Shown: positions 50,690-63,500 of the stretch, one piece after another
Layout of the letters: every line of letters begins with the position of its first letter
How positions within the stretch are numbered: position 1 is the stretch's first letter
Origin: Aristolochia californica
Taxonomy: Eukaryota > Streptophyta > Magnoliopsida > Piperales > Aristolochiaceae
Assembly (NCBI GenBank): GCA_029961685.1
Contig: JARWKL010000005.1
Location: forward strand, 18,256,164-18,320,163
Length of the DNA stretch: 64,000 nucleotides
Direction of reading: 5' to 3'
Program-made: the position numbers and the translations under genes
The notes under the pieces: generated by a model
Database searches by the model: none
The model's input: only the letters and a program-made list of their open reading frames with translations
What the model was told of the DNA's origin: nothing

Positions 50690-53110
50690 ACAGAAAAGTT
50701 TTGTAATCCAAGTTTTGGAAATTCCTCTAGTTCAACCTTAATTGCTCAGAATTTTATATGAAACAGATTGTTCTACACATATTTTCATAAATGGATATGC
50801 ATGCTTGAAACATGTTGAAGATGCAAATGACCTATGGATCCAAATTTTTTAAAGAGAATAACATTTAATTCTCAAGTGAAGGTGTTGTGGGATATTTACC
50901 CGAGTCAAACAAGCCATTATTTTGCCCATTTACAAAAAGCTGACCTAACGATCATAGATTATTGTAAAGTGATTTACCATGCGTAATGGGCTGTATTTTT
51001 CTAAGGAATGACTTATGCATTGGGAGTCAACTCTCAGTTGAAAATCCCCCGCCTCCCCCATTTCCTGATGATTGCAGAACCTGATATATAAAACCTAAAA
51101 AGAGTTTACAATCCCTAAATATTCCAGACACTTTTTGGAATTATCTCTCTTTACATTTGTGAATTGTGCATTTCAATTGTAGATGTATTCTTTTTTCTTA
51201 AATCAAAAGTTGAGTTTTTACTTTCCCTTCATCTCGTAAACAAAAAAACAGATAAATGGCAAATAAATCACAACAGAATGAAAATGTTAGAGTTTATGTA
51301 TGGAAAGAATTTAAATCAATAAAAAATGTAATTAAATAAAATTTATTCACACACCACAAATGAACACAAAAGTTTTGTTATCCAAGTTTAGGAAATTCCA
51401 CTAGTTCAACCCTAATAGCTCGAAATTTTATAAGAAAGAGATTTTTCTACACATGTTTTTAAAAATGGATATACAAGCTTAAAACTTGTTAAAGATGCTA
51501 ATGACCCATGGATCGAAACCTTTTAAAGAGAATTACATTAAATTCTCAAGTGAAGGTGCTGTGGGATATTTACCCGAGTCAAACCAGCCATTATTTTGCC
51601 CTTTTACATAAAAGCTGACCTAACGATCATAGATGATTGTGCAGTGATTTATCATGCGTAACGGTCTATATTTTTTTAAGAAATGACTAATGGATTGAGA
51701 GTCAACACTCAGTTAAAAATTCCCAGCCCCCCTTTTCCCGACGATTGCAAAACTTGATATATAAAAACTAAAAAGAGTTTAGAATCCCTAAAAATTACAG
51801 ACACTTTTGGGAATTATCTCTCTCTAAATTTGTGCATAGATCATTTCCATTTTAGATGTATACTTTTTTCTTAAATCAAAATTTGAGAATTCACTTTCCC
51901 ATATTCTCAGGAAAATAAAAAAGAGATAAATGGCTAGTAGATCATACAAAAATAAAAATTTTAGGGTTGATGTATGGAAAGAATTTAAAGCAATAACAAA
52001 TGTAAGTAAAGAATATTTATTCACACACCACAAATGAACAGAAAAGTTTTGTAATCCATGTTTTTAAAATTCCTCGAGTTCAATCCTAATTGCTCGGAAT
52101 TTTTTAAGAAACAGATTGTTCTAAACATGTTTTCAAAAATGGATATGCATGCTTGAAACATGTTAAAGATGCAAATGACCTATGGATCCAAACCTTTTAA
52201 AGAAAATAACATTTAATTCTCAAGTGAAGGTGCGGTGGGATATTTACCCGAGTCAAACAAGGTATTATTTTGCCTTTTTACAAACACCTGACCTAACGAT
52301 CATAGATGATTGTAAAGTAATTTATCATGCGTAACAAGCTTTATTTTTTTTTAAGGAATGACTTATGGATTGGGAGTCAACACTCAATTAAAAATCCCCT
52401 GCCTCCCCCTTTTCCCAACGATTGCAAAACCTGATATATAAAAACATAAAAGAGTTTACAATCCCTAAAAATTGCAGACATTTTTTGGAATTATCTCTCT
52501 CTATATTTTTGCATTGCGCATTTCTATTGTATAGATATTTTTTCTTTAATCAAAACTTATGTTTTCACTTTCCCTTCATCTCGTAAGCAAAAAAAGAGAT
52601 AAAAGGCAAATAGACCACAACAAAATGAAAATTTTAGAGTTTATGTATGGAAAGAATTTAAAGCAATAACAAATGTAAGTAAAGAAAATTTATTCACACA
52701 CCACAAATGAACACAAAAATTTTGTTATCAATGTTTGGGAAATTCCACTTGTTCAACTCTAATAGATCAAAATTTTATAAGAAAGAGATTTTTCTACACA
52801 TGTTTTCAAAAATGGATATACATGCTTGAAACTTGTTAAAGATGCAAATGACCTATGGATCCAAACCTTTTAAAGAGAATAACATTAAATTCTCAAGTAA
52901 AGGTGCACTGGGATACTTACCCGAGTCAAACAAGCCATTATTTTACCCATTTACAGAAAGCTGACCTCACGATCATATATGATTGTAATGTGATTTATCA
53001 TGCGTAATGGGCTATATTTTCGTAAGGACTGATTTATGGATTGGGAGTCAACACTCAATTAAATATCCCCCGCCTCCCCTTATTCCCGACGAATGCAAAA
53101 CCATATATAT
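50690..53110 (-). repeat. Two-unit (dimeric) higher-order repeat
   Basis: Units with landmarks at 50,836 and 52,184 share AACAGATTGTTCT, GAACAGAAAAGTTTTGTAATCCA and a CATAGA(G/T)CATTTCC variant just upstream. The units that follow (51,510 and 52,857) share AAAAATGGATATACA and AAACTTGTTAAAGATGC. The spacing is 1,348 and 1,347 bp, almost exactly two monomers. Confidence 0.75.
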
Positions 53111-54189
53111 ATAACCAAAAAAGAGTTTACAATCCCTAAAAATTACAGACATTGTTGGACTTATCTCTCTCTACATTTGTGAATTGTGCATTTCCATTTT
53201 AGATGTTTACATATTTTTAAATCAAAACTTGAGGTTTCACTTTCCCTTCATCTCGTAAACAAAAAAAGAGGTAAAAGGTATATAGATCACAACAAAATGA
53301 AAATTTTAAAGTTTATGCATAGAAAGAATTTAAAGCAATAACAAATGTAAATAAAGAAAATTTATTCACACACCACAAATGAACCCAAAACTTTTGTTAT
53401 CCAAGTTTAAGAAATTCAACTAGATCAACCCTAATAGCTCGGAATTTTTAAGAAAGCGATTTTTCGACACATGTTTTAATAAATGAATATGCAAGCTTGA
53501 AACAAGTTAAAATGGCAAATGACCTATGGATCGATACCTTTTAAAGAGAATAACATTAAATTCTCAAGTGAAGGTGCGGTGGGATATTTACCCGAGTCAA
53601 ACGACCCATTATTTTGCCCATTTACAAAAACCTGACATAACGATCATAGATGATTGTAAAGTGATTTATCATGCGTAATGGTCTATATTTTTGTAAGGAA
53701 TGTCTAATGGATTGGGAATAGAAAACTCAGTTAAAAATCCCTCGCCTCCCGCTTTTCCCGACGATTGCAAAACCTGATATATAAAACCTAAAAAGAGTTT
53801 ACAATCCCTAAAAATTACTAAACCTTTTTGGAATTATCTCTCTCTACATTTGTGCACTGTGCAATTCCATTTTAGATCTATACTTTTTTCTTAAATCAAA
53901 ACTTTAGCTTTCAATTTCCCATCATCTCGTAAAAGAAAAGAGATAAAAGGCAAATAGATCACAACAAAATGAAAATTTTAGAGTTTATGTCTGGTAGGAA
54001 TTTAAAGCAATAACAAATGTAACTAAAGAAAAATTGATTCACACACCACAAATGAACACAAAACTTTTGTTATCCAAGTTTGGAAAATTCCAGTAGTTCA
54101 ACCCTAATAGCTTGAAATTTTATAAGAAAGAGATTTTCTGCACATGTTTTAAAAAATGGATATGCATGCTTTAAACATGTTAAAGATGG

Positions 54190-54205
54190 AAATGACCTTT
54201 AAAGA
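54190..54205 (-). other. Deletion of the GGATCC landmark, ~16 bp
   Basis: AAATGACC is followed directly by TTTAAAGAGAATACC, so ATGGATCCAAACC is missing and the landmark interval from 53,528 to 54,860 covers two units. Confidence 0.85.
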
Positions 54206-55469
54206 GAATACCATTAAATTCTCAAGTGAAGGTGCGGTGGGATATTTACCTGAGTCAAACAAGTCATTATTTTGCCCATTTAAAAAAGCTCACATAACGA
54301 TCATAGATGATTATAAAGTAATTTATCATGTGTAACGGTCTATATTTTTGTATGGAATGACTAATAGATTGGGACTCACCACTCAGTTAAAAATCCCCCG
54401 CCTCCCCCTTTTTCCAAATATTGCTAAACCTGATATATAAAAACTAAAAAGAGTTTACAATCCCTAAAAATCACAGATACTTTATGGAATTATCTCTCTC
54501 TACATTTGTGCACTGTGCATTTCCATTTTAGATGTATACTTTTTTCTTAAATCAAAACTTGACTTTTCACTTTCCCTTCATCTCGTCAACAAAAAAAGAG
54601 ATAAAAGGCAAATAGATCACACTAAAATGAAAATTTTACAGTTTATGTATTGTAGGAATTTAAAGCAAAAAAAAAATGTAAGTAAATAAAATTTATTCAC
54701 ACACCACAAATGAACAAAAACGTTTTGTTATACAAGTGACGAAAATTCCACTAGTTCAACCTTAATAGCTCAAAATTTTAAAAGAAAGTGATATTTCTAC
54801 CCTTCTTTTAGAAAATGGATATGGATGTTTGAAACATGTTAAAGATACAAACGACCTATGGATCCAAACCTTTTCAAGAGAATAACATTATATTCTCAGG
54901 TGAAGGTTTGGTGGGATATTTACCCGAGTCAAACAAGACATTATTTTGCCCATTTACAAAAAGCAGACCTAACGATCCTAGATGATTGTAAAGTGATTTA
55001 TCAAGTATAACGGGCTATTTTTTTTGTAAGGAATGACTTATGGAATGGAAATCAACACCAAGTAAAAATTCCCATGCCTCCCCCTTTTTCCAACGATTGC
55101 AAAACCTGATATATAAAAACTAAAAAGTGTTTACAATCCCAAAAAATAACAAACACTTTTTGGGATTATATCTCTCTACATTTGTGCATTGTACATTTCC
55201 ATTTTTTATGTATACTTTTTACTTAAATCAAAACTTAAGTTTTCACTTTCTCTTCATCTTGTTGACAAAAAAAGAGATAAAAGGCAAATAGATCATAAAA
55301 AAAATGAAAATTTTAGAGTTTATGTATGGACAAAATTTAAAGCAATAAAAAATATAAGTAAAGAAAATTTATTCATACACCACAAATGAACAAACGTTTT
55401 GTAATCCAAGTTTGGGAAATTCCACTATTTCAACCCTAATAGCTCGGAATTTTATAAGAAAGAGATTTT

Positions 55470-56900
55470 ATGCTTGAAACATGTTAAAGATTCAAATGAC
55501 CTATGGATCGAAACACTTTAAAGAGAATAACATTAAATTGTCAAGTGAACATGCGGTGGGATATTTACCCGAGTCAAACTAGCCATTATTTTGCCCATTT
55601 ACAAAAAGCTGACCTAACGATCAAAGATGATTGTAAAGTTTTTTACCATGCATAATGGGCTATATTTTTGTAAGGAATGACTTATGGATTTGGAGTCAGC
55701 ACTCAGTTAAAAATCCCCCGCCTCCCGTTTTCCCGACGATTGCAAAACCCAATATATAAAAACTAAAAAAAGCTTAAAATCACAAAAAATTACATAATCT
55801 TTTTTGAATTAACTCTCACTACATTTGTACATAGAGCATTTCCATTTTGGATGTAAATTTTTTTCTTAAATCAAAACTTGAGTTTTCACTTTCCCTTCAT
55901 CTTGTAAACAAAAAAAAAAGATAAAAGGCAAATAGATTACAACAAAATGAAAATTTTAGAGCTTATGTATGGAAAGAACTTATAGAAATAAAAAATGTAA
56001 GTATTGAAAATTTATTCACACGTCACAAATGAAAACAAAAGTTTTGTTATCCAAGTTTTGGAAATTCCACTAGTTCAACCCTAATAACTCAGAATTTTAA
56101 GAAAGACATTTTTCTACACATGTTTTAAAAAATGGATATGCATGCTTGAAACATGTTAAATATTCAAATGACTTATGGATCCAAACCATTTAATGAGAAT
56201 AACATTAAATTCTCAAGTGACGGTGCGGTGGGATATTAACCCGAGTCAAACAAACCCTTATTTTGCCCTTTTACAAAAAGTTGACCTAACGATATAAGAT
56301 GATTGTAAAGTGATTTATCTTGCATAACGGGTTATATTTTTGTAAGCAATGACTTATGGATTGGGTGTCAACACTCTGTTAAAAATCAATCGCCTCCCCC
56401 TTTTACCGACGATTGCAAAACCTGATATATAAAAACTAAAAAGAGTTTACAATCCCAAAAATTACAAACATTTTTAGGAATTATATCTCTGTACATTTGT
56501 GCATTGTGCATTTCCATTTTAGATGTTTACTTTTTTCTTAAATTAAAACTTGAGTTTTCACTTTCCCTTCATCTCGTAGATAAAAAAAGAAATAAAAAGC
56601 AAATAGATCATAACAAAATAAAAATTTTAGAGTTTATCCATGGAAAGAATTTAAACCAATAACAAATGTAAGTAAATAAAATTTATATACACACCACAAA
56701 TGAACACAAAAGTTTTGTTATCCAAGTTTTGGAAATTCCACTATTTCAACCCTAATAGCTTATAATTTTATCAGAAAAAGATTTTTCTAGACATGTTTTT
56801 AAAAATGGATATGCATGCTTGAAATATGTTAAAGATGCAAATGACCTATGCATCCAAACCTTTTAAAGAGAATAACATTAAATTCTCAAGTGAACGTGCG
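55470..56900 (-). repeat. Three-unit block, copy 1 of a 3.30 kb recurrence
   Basis: Compared with 58,770-60,200 it shares ACACTTTAAAGA, AAACTAGCCATTATT, GATCAAAGATG, AAAATCACAAAAAATTACAT and CATTTTGGATGTA. The next unit shares AAACCATTTAATGAGAA, GTGACGGTGCGG and GATATAAGATGAT. The third shares AGAAAAAGATTTTTCTAG and GAAATATGTTAAAG. Landmark offsets are 3,303, 3,304 and 3,305 bp, equal to five units. About 28 bp is missing near 55,469 (GATTTTATGCTTG). Confidence 0.82.
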
Positions 56901-58359
56901 GTGGGATATTTACCCGAGCCAAACAAGCCATTATTAGGCTCATTTACAAAAAGTTGACCTAATGATCATAGATGATTGTAAAGTGATTTGTCATGCATAA
57001 TATGCTACATTTTTTTCAGGAATGCCTTATGTATTGGAAGTCAACACTCAGTTACAAATCCGCCGCCTCCCCCTTTTCCCGACGGTTGCAAAAACTGATA
57101 TATAAAAACTAAAAAGAGTTAACAGTCCTTAAATATTACGACACTTTTTGGGATTATCTTTCTCTACATTTGTGCATTGTGCATTTCCATTTTAGATTTA
57201 CACTTTTTACTTAAATCAAAACTTGAGTTTTCACTTTCCTTCATCTCGTAGACAAAAAAAGAAATAAAAGGCAAATAGATCACAACAAAATGAAAATTTT
57301 AGAGTTTATATCTGGGAAGAATTTAAAGCAATAACAAATTTAAGTAAGGAAAATTTATTCAAAAACCTAAAATGAGCACAAAATTTTGGTAATCCAAGTT
57401 TGGGTAATTCCACTAGTTTAACCCTAACAGCTCGGAATTTTCTAAGAAAGAGATTTTTCTACACATGTTTTAAAAAATGGATATGCATGCTTGAAACATG
57501 TTAAAGATGCAAATTACCTATGGATCCAATCCTTTTAAAGAGAATAACATTAAATTTCAAGTGAAGGTGCTGTGTGATATTTACCCGAGTCAAACAAGCC
57601 ATTATTTTGCCCATTTACAGAAAGCTGACCTAACGATCATAGATGATGGTAAAGTGATTTATCTTGCATAATGGGCTATATTTTTGTAAGGAATGAATTA
57701 TGGATTGGGAGTCAACACTAAGTTAAAAATCCCCCGCCTCCCCCTTTTCTTGATGATTGCAAAACCTGATATACAAAAACTAAAAAGAGTTTACAATCCC
57801 TAAAAATTACGGACACTTATTGGAATTATCTCTCGCTACATTTGTGCATTATGCATTTCCAATTTTTATGTTAATTTTTTATTAAATTAAAACTTGAGTT
57901 TTCAATTTCCCTTCATCTCGTAAACAAAAAAAGAGATCAAAGGCAAATAGATCACAACAAAAAGAAAATTTTAAAGTTTATGTATGGAAAAATTTTAAAG
58001 CAATAATAAATGTGAGTAAAGAAAATTTATTCACACACCACAAATGAACACATACGGTTTGTTATCCAAGTTTGGAAAATTCCACTCGTTCAACCCTCGA
58101 AATTTTGTAAGAAAATGATTTTTCTACACATATTTTAAAAAATTGATATGCATGCTTGAAACATGTTAAAGATGCAAATGACCTTTGGATCCAAAACTTT
58201 TAAAGAGAATAACATTAAATTCTCAAGTGAAGGTGCGGTGGGATATTAACCCGAGTCAAACAGGCCATTATTTTGCCCATTTACAAAAAGTTGACGTAAC
58301 GATGATTGATGATTGTAAAGTGATTTATCATGTGTAACATGCTATATTTTTGTAAGGAT

Positions 58360-58385
58360 TGACTTATGTTATTGCAAAACCCGAT
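58360..58385 (-). other. Deletion scar, ~52 bp, removing the G/C-rich tract
   Basis: GACTTATGTTATTGCAAAACC. The GGGAGTCAACACTCAG to CCCCTTTTCCCGACG part is missing between GACTTATG and ATTGC, with ATTG at both edges. The spacing is 621 bp. Confidence 0.85.
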
Positions 58386-58769
58386 ATAAAAAAACTAAAA
58401 AAAGTTTACAATCTCTTAAAATTATAGACACTTTTTGGAATTAGCTCTCCCTACATTTTTGTATAGTGCATTTCCATTTTGGATTTAAACTTTTTTCTTA
58501 AATCAAAACTTGAGTTTTCTCTTTCCCTTTCTCGTAAACAAAAAAAGAGATAAAAGGCAAATAGATCACAACAAAATGAAAATTTTAGAGTTTATGTATG
58601 GAGAGAATTCAAAGCAATAACATATATAAGTAAAGAAAATTTATTCACAAACCAAAAATGAACACAAAAGTTTTGTTATCCAAGTTTGGGTAATTCCACT
58701 AGTTCAACCCTAATAAGTCTGAATTTTATAAGAAAGAAATTTTTCTACACATTTTTAAAAAAATGGATA

Positions 58770-60200
58770 TCCATGCTTGAAACTTGTTAAAGATTCAAAT
58801 TATCTATGGATCAAAACACTTTAAAGAAAATAACATTTAATTCTCAAGTGAACGTGCGGTGGGGTATTTACCCGAGTCAAACTAGCCATTATTTTGCCCA
58901 TTTACAAAAAGCTGACCTAACGATCAAAGATGATTGTAAAGTTATTTATCATGCATAATGGGCTATATTTTTTTAAGGAATAACTTATGGATTTGGAGTG
59001 AGCAGTCAATTAAAAATCCCTCGCATCCCCGTTTTCCCGACGATTGCAAAACCCGATATATAAAAACTAAAAAATGTTTAAAATCACAAAAAATTACATA
59101 ATATTTTTTGAATTGTCTCTCTCTACATTTGTGCGTAGAGAATTTCCATTTTGGATGTATACTTTATTCTTAAATCAAAACTTGTGTTTTCACTTTCCTT
59201 TCATCTCGTAAACAAAAAAAAAATATAAAAGGCAAATAGATCACAGCAAAATAAAAATTTTAGAGCTTATGTATGGAAAGAACTTAAATCAATAAAAAAT
59301 TTAAGTATTGAAAATTTATTCACACATCACAAATGAGAACAAAAGTTTTGTTATCCAAGTTTGGGAAATTCCACTAGTTCAACCCTAATAGCTCAAAATT
59401 TTAAGAAAGACATTTTTCTACACATGTTTTAAAAAATGGATATGCATGCTTGAAACATGTTAAAGATGCAAATGTCTTATGGATCCAAACCATTTAATGA
59501 GAATAACATTAAATTCTCAAGTGACGGTGCGGTGGGATATTAACCCGAGTCAAACAAGCCATTATTTTGTCCTTTTAAAAAAAGCTGACCTAACGATATA
59601 AGATGATAGTAAAGTGATTTATCTTGTGTAGTGGGCTATATTTTTGTAAGCAATGACTTATGGATTGGGTGCCAACACTCTGTTAAAAATCCCTCACCTC
59701 CCCCTTTTCCCGACGATTGCTAAACCTGATATTTAAAAACTAAAAAGAGTTTACAATCCCTAAAAATTACAAACACGTTTTGGAATTATATCTCTCCACA
59801 TTTATGCATTGTGCATTTCCATTTTATATGTATACTTTTTTCTTAAATGAAAACATGAGTTTTCTGTTTCCCTTCATCTTGTAGACAAAAAATGAGATAA
59901 AAGGCAAATAGATCATAACAAAATGAAAATTATAGAGTTTATGCATGGAGAGAATTTAAAGCAATAACAAATGTAAGTAAAGAAAATTTGTTCACACACC
60001 ACAAATGAACAGAAAAGGTTTTTTATCCACTTTTGGGAAATTCCACTAATTCAACCCTAATAGCTCGTAATTTTATAAGAAAAAGATTTTTCTAGACATG
60101 TTTTAGAAAATGGATATGCATGCTTGAAATATGTTAAAGATGCAAATCACCTATGGATCGAAACCTTTTAAAGAGAATAACATTAAATGCTCAAGTGAAG
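58770..60200 (-). repeat. Three-unit block, copy 2 of a 3.30 kb recurrence
   Basis: This is the partner of 55,470-56,900 with the same private variants in the same order. The match fades after the 60,155 unit, where the sequence passes into the block related to 46,089. Confidence 0.82.
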
Positions 60201-60568
60201 GTTCGGTGGGATATTTACCCGAGTCAAACAAGCCATTATTTTGCCCATTTACATAAAGCTGACCTAACTATCATAGCTGATTGTAAAGTAATTTATCAGG
60301 CGTAACGGGCTATATTTTTGTAAGGAATGACTTATGGATTGGCAGTCAACACTAAGTTCAAAATCCCTTGTCTCCCCTTTTTGTTGACGATTCCAAAACC
60401 AGATATATAAAAACTAAAAACAGTTTAAAATCCCTAAAACTTACATAATTGTTTTTGAATTATCTCTCTCTAAATATTTGGAATGTTCATTTCTATTTTA
60501 GATGTATAGTTTTTTATTAAATCAAAACTTGATTTTTCATTTTCCCTTCATCTCGTTAAAAAAAAAAA

Positions 60569-63500
60569 GAGATAAAAGGCATATCGATCACAACAAAATA
60601 AAAATTGTAGAGTTTATGCAAGGAAAGAATTTAAAGCAATAAAAAATGTAAGAAAAGAAAATTTATTCACACACCACAAATGAACACAATAGTTTTGTTG
60701 TTCAAGTATTGGAAATTCCACTAGTATAACCCTAATAGCTCGGAATTTTATATGGAAGAGATTTTTCTATACATGTTATAAAAAATGGATATGCATGATT
60801 GAAACATGTTAAAGATGCAGATTACTTATGGATCCAAACATTTAAAAGAGAATAACATTTAATTCTCAAGTAAAGGTGCGGTGGGATATTTACCCGAGTC
60901 AAACAAGCCATTATTTTGCCCCTTTAAAAAAAGCTGACCTAACGATCATAGATGATTGTAAAGTCATCTATCATGCGTAATGGGCTATATTTTTTTAAAG
61001 AATGACTTATGGATTGGGAGTCAACACTCAGTTAAAAATCCTCCGCGTACCCCCTTTCCTAATGATTGCAAAACCTGATATATAAAAACTAAAAAGAGTT
61101 TACAATCCCTAAAAATTATACACAGTTTTAGGAATTATCTCTCTCTACATTTGTGCATTGTGTATTTCCATATTTTATGTTACTTTTTTCTTTAATCAAA
61201 ACTTGAGTTTTCACTTTCCCTTCATCTCGTAAACAAAAAAAGAGATTAAAGGCAAATAGATCACGCCAAAATTAAAATTTTAGAGTTTATGCACAAAAAT
61301 AATTTAAAGAAATAACAAATGTAAGTAAAGAAAATTTATTCACACACCACAAATGAACACCAAAGTTTTGTTGTCCAAGTTTGGGAAATTCCACTATTTC
61401 AAACCTAATAACTCGGAATTTTATAAGAAAGAGATTTTTCTACACATGTTTTAAAAAAGGGATATACATTCTTGAAACATGTTAAAGATGCAAATTACCT
61501 AAGGATCGAAACATTTTAAAGATAACATTAAATTCTCAAGTGAAGGTGCGGTGGGATATTTACCCGAGTCAAACAAGCATTTTTCCCATTTACAAAAAAG
61601 GTGACATAACGATCATAGATGATTGTAAAGTGATTTAACATATGTAACGGGCTATATTCTTGTGTGAAATGACTTATGGATTGGGAGTCAACACTCAGTT
61701 AAAAATCCCCAGCCTCCCCCTTTTTCGGATGATTGCAAAACCTGATATATAAAAACTAAGAAAGTTTACAATCCCTAAAAATTGCAGACACTTTTTCGAA
61801 TTATCTCTCTGAACATTTGTGGATAATGCAATTCCATTTTAGATGTATACTTTTTTCTAAAATGAAAACTTGAGTTTTCACTTTCCCTTCATGTCGAAAA
61901 AGTAAAAAAGAGATAAAAGGCAAAGATATCACAACAAAATGAAAATTTTAGAGTTGATGTATGGAAAGAATTTAAATCAATAGCAAATGTAAGTTAAGAA
62001 AATTTACTCACACACCACAAATGAACACAAAAGTTTTGTTATCCAAGTTTGGGAAATTCGTCCAGTTCAACCCTAATAGCTCAGACTTTTATAAGAAAGT
62101 GATTTTTCTACACATGTTTTAAAAAATGGATAAACATGCTTGAAGCATGTTAAAGATTCAAATGACATATGGATCCAAACCTTTACCGGAAAGACCATTA
62201 AATTCTCAAGTGAAGGTGCCCGAGTCAAACAAGCCATTATTTTTCCCATTTACAAAAAGCTGACCTAACGATCACAGATAATTGAAAAGTGATCTATCAT
62301 TCATAACGGTCTATATTTTTGTAAGGAAGGACTTATGGATTGGGAGTCAACACTCAGTCAAAAATCTTGTGCCTATCTTATTTTCTGATGATTGCAAAAC
62401 CTGATATATAAAAACTAAAAAGAGTTTACAATCTCTAAAAATTACAGACACTTTTTGGAATTATCTCTCTCTACAGTTGTGCATTGTGCATTTCCATTTT
62501 TTATGTTACTTTTTTCTTAAATAAAAACTTGAGTTTTCACATTCCCTTCATGTCGTAAACAAAGAAAGAGATTATGGACAGTAAGAATTTAAAGAAATAA
62601 CAAATGTAAGTAAAGAAAATTTATTCACACACCACAAATGAACAAAAAAATTTTGTTATCCAAGTTTGGGAAATTCCACTAGTTTAACCCTAATAGCTCG
62701 GAATTTTATAAGAAAGAGATTTTTCTACACATGTTTTAAAAAATGGGCTTGAAACATGTTAAAGATGCTAATGACCTATGGATCGAAACCTTTTAAAGAG
62801 AATAACATTAGGTTCTCAAGTGAAGGTGCGGTGGGATATTTACCAGAATCAAACAAGCCATTATTTTGCCCATTTACAAAAAGCTGACCTAACGATCATA
62901 GATGACTGTAAGTGATTTATCATGCATAATGGGCTATATTTTTGTAAGAATTGACTTATGGATTTGGAGTCAACACTCAATTAAAAATTCCCCGCCTCCA
63001 CCTTTTCTAGACGATTGCAAAACCTCATATATAAAAACTAAAAAGAGTTTACAATCCCTAAAAGTTATAGACACTTTTTGGAATAATCTCTCTGTACATT
63101 TGTGCTTAGTGCATTTCCATTTTAGATGTATACTTTTTTCCCTTCATCTTGGAAAAGAAAAAAAGTGATAAAAGATAAGAAGATCACAACAAAATTAAAA
63201 TTTTAGAGTTGATGTATGGAAATAATTTAAATAAATAACAAATGTAAGTAAAGAAAATTTATTCACACACCACAAATGAACACAAAATTTTTGTTATCAA
63301 AGTTTGGGAAATTCCTCCAGTTCAACTCTATTAGCTTGTAATTTTATAAGAAAGAGATTTTCCTACACATGTTTTAAAAAATAGATATGCATTCTTGAAG
63401 CAAGTTAAAGATGCTAATGTCCTATAGATCCAAACCTTTTAAAGAGAATAACATTAAATTCTCAAGTGAAGGTGCGGTAGGATATTTACCGGAATCAAGC

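Noticed and set aside
62902..63168. 88-residue open frame in the inverted arm
   Set aside because: It starts within ordinary monomer sequence, runs through the G/C-rich and A-rich parts, and is open only because of the 26 bp deletion near 63,140. Neighbouring units do not keep it.
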